Positions 57,701 through 64,000 of a stretch of DNA of 64,000 nt are shown here, piece after piece. Origin of the DNA: Aspidiotus rigidus (Eukaryota > Arthropoda > Insecta > Hemiptera > Diaspididae); contig JAVHKY010000056.1 in assembly GCA_035079385.1 (NCBI GenBank), positions 5,220,001-5,284,000 of the forward strand, in the 5' to 3' direction. The first letter of the stretch is position 1, and each line of letters opens with the position of its first letter. A program made the position numbers and the translations under genes. The notes below the pieces were generated by a model. The model saw only the letters and a list, made by a program, of their open reading frames with translations. It was not told where the DNA came from and did not search any database.

Positions 57701-60700
57701 TTTGAAATCAAAATGTAAGCTTTGGTGAAAAGTAGTATCATTTATGACCTCGTGGTGATCTCCTCCCTTCCATCGAAGTTGAATTAATTTTTTCACACAT
57801 CTTTCGAATGCGTGCAAGATGCTACCTCTATTCATTATGAGTGAGACGTACAATTTTCGAAAGAATTCATCCCACCTCCTATAAGTTAGAATAAAACTTG
57901 CCACGTATGAAATATGTAAGTATCTCACATGACTCGAACATAGGTGATTGAACAACATCCATCAAAGTGAAACATACCTATGAAAAAGAAAGAGGAAGAT
58001 ATCTCTTCTAAAGATGGTTCTATTTTCGAAGATGGCCGCGTGATTCTTTCAGATGAGTAGTTGTAGACGCATGCTAATTAAGCCAGTGTTTACATATCTA
58101 TACACGATGAAGCTTGTGTAATCGCTACTACATCTTTCAAATTTCCATTATGAGATTGTGCATTAATCAAGTTACTTTTGTAAATTAAACCTAATTATTG
58201 TAGTGTGAAATGATAATCGATAAAGCCTAAAATTATTATCAATGAAGCGTGAAGCGACGACCTTCAAGACCTCTCAGAAAACAAAACGTCTTATATATAG
58301 TGACCCATTATACTGAAGACTTTTCTCGACCGTACTCACGAAACATCAGTCAAGTTTGACAAAATAACGACACGTACTCTCCAATACAATGAGCAGCCGT
58401 CAACACCCATTGATCTGATATAAGAACTCCAGCACAATAAAATATTTCTTTTGGTCCTCCAAGGATGGCAGCTATAAACGGCCAGTCGCCAGGGCTTGAA
58501 GCTTTACCTCCAACAATTCTTGCACTGGGCAGCACCAATGATTGTTTCCGTATTCCACACTCTAAACAAGAGTCAAAGAAAATAATTTGTCGAAGAAAGA
58601 GAATGCAAACGTGTTTTCCGTGGAAACAAACAATACCAAATACATGCTGTGTAATTAAAATTTTTGTGCTTGTTTGTGCATAACACAGCAACGCTGCAGT
58701 CGGATACACTACAAAAAATATCATATTACAAGAAAAGGTCATTAAGATACCTACAAATGCGGTACATTCGGCTGAGCGTCACTGTCATCAACAAAATTGA
58801 AAAACAGGTGCGAAAAAAAGTGCATTTAAAAATTGGAAATTTAAAACAAACCCTTCAGTTTCTCTTCGTTGATTTGAGGCTGTAAAAAATTGTTCAAATG
58901 ATTATTCGTATCTACTTTCTCTTATTTGGTAAGTAAAGTCTGCCGTGCGAAATTCACCGACTGACGTTAAACTAAAAAAGCGAAAATTCGAGTATACAAT
59001 CTGGCAAAAATTTACAAACAAGGAAGTTTTGTTGGCTCTTTTTTATTTCTACTTTCCGTCTGATTTTATTTTTTTGATTCTGTTCCAAAGTGAACAGTTT
59101 ATATTGTTAACAATTAAACTATTCAATATTCATCCCCGACGATGAGAGGAAATAAGGGGAAGAGGCTGCTCCTCCTCAAGAGCCTTCAAAGTTTGTGGGG
59201 ATGATTTGAATAATGATAGGGATGATTCTTCTTCTTTCTCAGTAGATTTTCGTAAATTTAACGATACGATCATTTTTTTTTCAAACAAACAAGGGGGCAG
59301 AAGAATGATTCATCCTTAAAGCTACTCCCTTCCATTTCTCCCAAACAGGTACTGAAGTTGGTAATTTGTGAAGGCAGTGGCGTAGATAAAGGTGGGCCCC
59401 ATTGTTTTTTTTTCGTGATAGCTTCACGTACTTGGAAAGAAATATCCCCTCCGCATCGCAAAATCGTATCTATGCCACTGTGTGTAGGAGTAGGCAGAAC
59501 AGTTAGAAAACTTGATCATTCTATCTATCTATCTATCTATCTATATTACTAAATTTTCATTCCGCCTCTTCACTCCCCATTCTTGATTGCCCGATACAAT
59601 TTAGCTAAAAAATAGCTAAAGTCGAATATTTACGTGCATTCTATTACTGTATATGTATAAACTATAGATACGAGTAAAATGAATTACCTTGCAAAATCGA
59701 AGTAACAAAATACCAAATAAATTCTACATCGAGCATCGAATCTATCTATCTGCGTAAAATGAATTGCCTAGCAAAATAGAAGATAACAACGATACAATCG
59801 TACATCGATTACCTCGCCTCTTTCAACAACCGCACCTCAGGTTAAATGTCCAAAGTCTCGATTAAAGGAAGCCAACTTTGTTGAACGTGAGACATTTGAC
59901 AAAAAGTTTTAGTCATGTTACAATGTCCATATAATGATAGTAAGTATTTAATGAAGGAGAGCCAACAGACAAAATAGAAAACAGTAGTCATCAAAATATG
60001 AGGATCCCTTATCAGTGTCAACATTTCGAATATAAATCACTTCAATTGTAAGAAGTAAAAGAAGAAAAGCGATTAAAACAGTTGGAAAATGGCATTATGG
60101 TTGTATTCTGAAAATAATTAAATAGGTAACTGGAGTGGAGTGAGAAAAAAACAAAAAGAACGTGAGGATAGGGAAGATAATAGGAAGACGAGGTAGCAGA
60201 CGAGTCAGATGGTGGTACTCAAATTTTAAGGTAGGAGAAAGAAAACGGATATGTACAAGTTGGAGTAATTGAGTAACATAGGTAGTCGCGGGAGTTGGAA
60301 ACCATGTTGGGAATGATTACATAGGACAGAGGACATGACTGAGATAACATTGTAGGATGTATGTAAATTTTGGAGAGTAGGGCAGGAAAAAGGTGATAGA
60401 TTGTCAGATTATCTTCATAATAAGATTTACATAAAGGTAGGGCGTAGAAACTTAGGAGGAGATGAGAATGTTCAAGTTGTGGGTGACCAATTCTAAGTTG
60501 AGCGAAGATAACCTCTTTATGGTGGGAATTTCTGTTTGATGAAGACTGAGGATGGGTTCACTTTTAATGATTCCAAGTTGGTCGCAGGGTTCTTTTTATG
60601 TGAGTGATGTCAAGAAGCTAGGATTAAGAAATAATTGAAGCTTTTATGGTTGTAAGTAGTTACAAGGTGGGGTTGGTAATTTTGGGTGAAAGGGTGCAGT

Positions 60701-63665
60701 TTTTAGGCACGCAATCAGTTTGATCATGTTGAGGGTAATTGATGTGAACTGAAAACCAAATAAAAGATTCGTTTTTTACAGATGAGCGTAGAAAAATGTG
60801 AGCTTGAACCTAATGAGAATCCTAACTATAGACGTATCACGTGAGAAATTGAGAGGGATGTATTCAGAAAAAGTAGGGGGTGCGATTCTACAGGGACCTG
60901 GACAGAATAAAGATTGTAATGAAGCTTTCAATAGATTTTCATTATTCAACCAAAACAAGTTTAACTGAAGGTTGTAATAAAACACAATGGCGTCTTCAAC
61001 TAAGTTAAACAAGGAGTTCACAGATCCTCTTCTATAGCATTGATTGGTTTCGATATTGAGAATTGAATTTAAAATTGGAGTCCCAAAAAGAGGAGTTAGA
61101 TTTGATGAAATATTGAAAATTCAGCCAACCACAGCAGGAGGGGTTCGAAAAAATTGAGTGAGGAGTAGGAAAAATTTTCAATATCAAAGGAGTCAGATTT
61201 GAAAACATTTCAAATATTGGGAATTGGTCAGGAGAGGAACTTGGACAAAACTGAACCATCAGAGGAGTTGAAATTGAAAACATTTTGTACATCGAGCTAT
61301 GCAATTACAACAAGTGGATAACTTGGAAAAATGTCAACTTCCAAGATAGATGACACGAACAGGACTTGAAAAAATATCAACCATCATTCTAGGCAAATGA
61401 CGAGACGCTAAAATTTTCAAAAATCCCTTTCCCCATGGGACAGGTTTCCTATTAAACCTTGATCTAGGTTAAGTAGTTGACATCATAAAAAACTGGAGAC
61501 GCATCACTTAAATTCATCAGGATTTAACAGAAGAATCCCTATAGTGAATTACAAAAATCAGGACTCGACGTGAAGAATAACTGTTAGTTGGAGGTGGGTG
61601 GACGCGAAGGAACATAATATTGAGGGCCTTTAAAAAGTTTGTTCTAATTGAGCTAGATGAAGGAAGGGACTTTCAAAGTCTGAACTCAACTCAAGAATAG
61701 CAGGAGGAGTTAGTTTATTTGCATGTAAAGAAGAGAGGGGATAGACCTAATCATGGCTGAAGATTGGGATGACGGTAGAAAAAATGATAGTGTCAACATA
61801 TAATACATCAAAATTTCAAAAACAATCTTATCTAGATAGAAAGTGAAAAAGAAAAGGGAAAATGAATCAACTAATCTTACAATCGAAACGTTTTTCCTCC
61901 ATTAATTTGTAGATTCGAGGAGGATGACACGTAGAATCAATTATCACTGTATGGATAATTGGAGGAGATGGATGCAGAAAACTGAAAAAAAAGAGTAGGA
62001 AGAGAGGGAAAAATGGAAGAGTGTGATACTGATGAAGAGGACAATTCGGAGGACTCAGGAAACGATAAAGAAATTAAAAAAAAAAAGGTTGTATGGATGA
62101 ACAAGAGAAGTAAAGAATGAAAGAGTGTAAAATTGAACGAAATTAAGAACGAAGAAAAGCTTGAAAAGAAAATTAAGCAGATTGAATTGAACTACAAGAT
62201 GGAAAGATACAAAGAAAATGGTGCATCTAACCATGAAATTCCAAATAATATTAAACTCCAGAGTTACTCCCTTTGTTTCATGTACCTACCTTACCCAAAT
62301 TCCTAAATACCAGGATTAAAAGTAGCTATGAGTACTTTGTGTTTGCATAAGAATTTTGAATACAGGTCCCAAGAAAAGTCATCTGGAGAATTTCTACTTT
62401 TTTTTATTTTTTAATGTTCAGAGTAGAAATACATGATATTATCTAGATAACTTACCGAGGTTATTAAAAATTATTCCTGTTCATATGTTTTCTATAGAAA
62501 TTTTCTTCACCAATAATTTATTCATAATTTCTTACTTCTGTTTTGTTAAAAGTGATAGGCAATATGAAAAAAAATATTTTGAAAATTTAGATGACACAAA
62601 TAACAAAAAATGCATAAGATTAAATAAAAAAAATAATATATTAAGTTTATATTCGAATTCCGAAAAAGGAGAAATATCTAAAAATAAAAATATGTGACAA
62701 CGTGACTTGCTAGTTTTATTAGAACGAATAAAGATTCATTAGAGAAAACTTAGTAGGTTTAGAAAAAAATTATTAGAGAATTTTCTAATTAGAGGAAGTG
62801 TGTTAGAGAGAATGACGGAAAACAGTATTAGAGAAATTGTCGTTAGAAAATTTTGTTTTGGAATAAATTGTTTTAGACAAAATTGTCTTGGAGAAATGTG
62901 CAGTTAGAGAAAATGCGTTAGAGAAAGTGTCGGGATACCCGAAAAAAAAGAGTCACCGATTGGAAATGGTAAATTTGATCATTGATAAAGGCTAGAAAAA
63001 AATTGTCATCAATAGACAAGGTTGCAATCCAAAACTCAAAGAATCAAGTTTATACATGAGATGTAACCTTTCTGAATAATTGTTAATTTTGAACCGAGAC
63101 CACTAATCAGTTTTTTCTTCATTCGCTTCAAAATATTTATCTTGCTTTTTTCTTAAATTTCCGTCGACCAGAATTTCGAGTTTTGTGGAGAGATTTTTAA
63201 CTGTTTAAGGGTGTTTTTCGCTCGGTAGATTTTTTTTCAAACGCGTCGTCTAAAACCTTGAAAAATCTTACCATATTCAGAGCATATGGCTTTTACAGCT
63301 GGAAAATGATCGTCAGTAATGCAGGGTTTCAATTCACGAAAGAATTCAATTTTATTATCTTCTGCTCTTAAACGATTGTAGTGTATATAATCAATTTGCG
63401 TGTATTCCGATCTGTTGACCAGTTCCGTGAATTTTGGATGTCTAAAACGGAATTTAATTTTAGCATCATAACTGAAAATTGGCGAGGAAAAATAGTTTAA
63501 ACATCACCAAATAAACTTACGTGTAGCCTAACAACTGGCACATTAGACTTGAAGAATTCTGTTGATCCCACGAACTTATGCACGCTGTTCTGAAAGACTT
63601 TTCCTTTGCTACGAAAATCTCTACGTTACCCGACCCAATGTCGCCCATCTGGTCGCTTAATCGAA
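51736..63665 (-). CDS. Corin: Corin-like membrane serine protease, SRCR plus trypsin domain (5' end beyond window)
   Basis: Predicted exons (minus): 63665-63521, 63441-63272, 58561-58378, 55077-54915, 54591-54468, 53277-53129, 51924-51736. All junction phases agree, with GT..AG at each intron. The first two exons encode an SRCR-like segment ([27 protein letters not shown]). The rest is a full chymotrypsin-fold protease: activation site SARIVGGK, catalytic His in LTAAHC, Asp in NNDIALF, Ser in GDSGGP, and the Asp six residues before it (KDACQ) predicts trypsin-like cleavage after Lys/Arg. [13 protein letters not shown] and [11 protein letters not shown] match insect Corin-type proteases (annotated as atrial-natriuretic-peptide-converting enzyme). 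The expected transmembrane, Frizzled and LDLa parts must lie beyond 64000. Introns contain a LINE fragment and a Helitron. Confidence 0.85.
55595..57705 (+). mobile_element. LINE fragment in Corin intron, antisense, 3'-truncated
   Basis: It holds an ORF1 remnant and then a broken ORF2 endonuclease with [21 protein letters not shown] and YFPPNTPY, as in CR1/Jockey-type elements, and later [12 protein letters not shown]2 is split by several frameshifts and stops before any reverse transcriptase. It lies opposite to the host gene. Confidence 0.7.
55604..56430 (+). pseudogene. LINE ORF1 (second element), one frameshift
   Basis: ATG at 55604 (MKNDRILRS) opens a frame with an N-terminal basic region, a coiled coil (about residues 95-120) and the L1-ORF1-like motif [16 protein letters not shown] frameshift near 56205 is followed by a continuation in another frame that ends at the TAG at 56428-56430. 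The pieces together give a normal-length ORF1. Confidence 0.65.
59540..62713. mobile_element. Non-autonomous Helitron (copy 3) in Corin intron
   Basis: It starts TCTATATTACTAAA after an A, inside a TCTA microsatellite, and ends CTTGCTAG before a T. The interior from about 60180 matches copy 1 (for example GGAGGAGATGAGAAT, ATGGTGGGAATTTCTGTTT and TAACTGTTAGTTGGAGGTG). The terminal GC hairpin present in copy 1 is absent: ACAACGTGA runs directly into CTTGCTAG, about 23 bp shorter. No Rep coding. Confidence 0.65.
62726..62935 (+). repeat. Degenerate TTAGAGAAA tandem repeat
   Basis: About ten imperfect copies of a 20-25-bp unit containing TTAGAGAAA(A/T)T, placed directly after the Helitron end. 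Confidence 0.6.
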
Positions 63666-64000
63666 CTGATAAGATAATCGATTTATAATATTTTTCTTAT
63701 TAGTGGGTTTCACATTAGCGAAGGGAAGATGAAACAAAACATTAAGGGATCTAGTAATGCAAGAATCACATTTTTATCCAGCATCCCTCAACCAATTCTG
63801 ATTTACTCTTATATATTCGTCGAGCAAATCATAATTTTTAAAAATTTTTTCTGTTTCTAATATGGACTTGCAAACTTTTAGATATTACAAATATTTTTCA
63901 TTTCATACTATTTCAACATTGATTTACATCTTAAATTTTCAATCTTATGGCAAGTGGTTGTATAGCACGGTTCTACTCCGACTCCCCTTTTTGTCATTAA

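Noticed and set aside
1..64000. CRISPR array, bacterial operons, tRNA or rRNA genes
   Set aside because: No regularly spaced repeats with unique spacers, no Shine-Dalgarno-led gene clusters and no tRNA/rRNA-like segments were seen; the sequence is eukaryotic.

Overview
The window looks like a gene-poor, AT-rich, transposon-dense stretch of an arthropod (most likely insect) nuclear genome. The evidence is spliced genes with GT..AG introns, a ZAD-type zinc-binding domain (an arthropod hallmark), a Corin-like serine protease, and a mixture of LINE, Penelope-like, Ty1/copia, Helitron and TIR elements. The species cannot be named from the sequence; a hemipteran is only an impression.

Layout. 1-3 kb: nothing recognisable. 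3.0-5.1 kb: a decayed SWIM-finger fragment followed by a decayed Penelope-like element (both minus strand). 5.2-9.0 kb: a MITE, a ~610-bp foldback and a 1.49-kb TIR unit that contains a small three-exon gene. 10.9-15.4 kb: a nearly full-length LINE broken by three frameshifts. 16.5-17.1 kb: a two-exon gene with a FLYWCH/MULE-associated-like domain (minus). 18.6-23.2 kb: the most interesting locus, a six-exon minus-strand gene whose conceptual product joins an N-terminal ZAD to a Crypton-type tyrosine recombinase that has lost its nucleophile. 25.1-27.2 kb: a seven-exon minus-strand locus resembling RMDN-family proteins, possibly broken. 27.6-32.9 kb: a complete, apparently very young Ty1/copia element (identical 185-bp LTRs, ATTCT target duplication, PBS, PPT, 1498-codon gag-pol). 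32.9-38.8 kb: a non-autonomous Helitron and a related fragment. 40-46 kb: a MITE with a perfect 8-bp target duplication, a cluster of imperfect hairpins and a ~1-kb foldback with internal tandem repeats. 47.7-50.3 kb: a head-to-tail duplication of a broken Helitron Rep fragment. 51.7-63.7 kb: the 3' half of a Corin-like gene (minus) whose introns hold a second LINE fragment and a second Helitron.

The host genes do not form a pathway. ZAD-recombinase, RMDN-like and Corin-like genes lie in the same orientation and are separated by mobile elements. All splice models here were built by hand from reading-frame phase and GT/AG sites, so exon edges are predictions; transcript evidence is absent.
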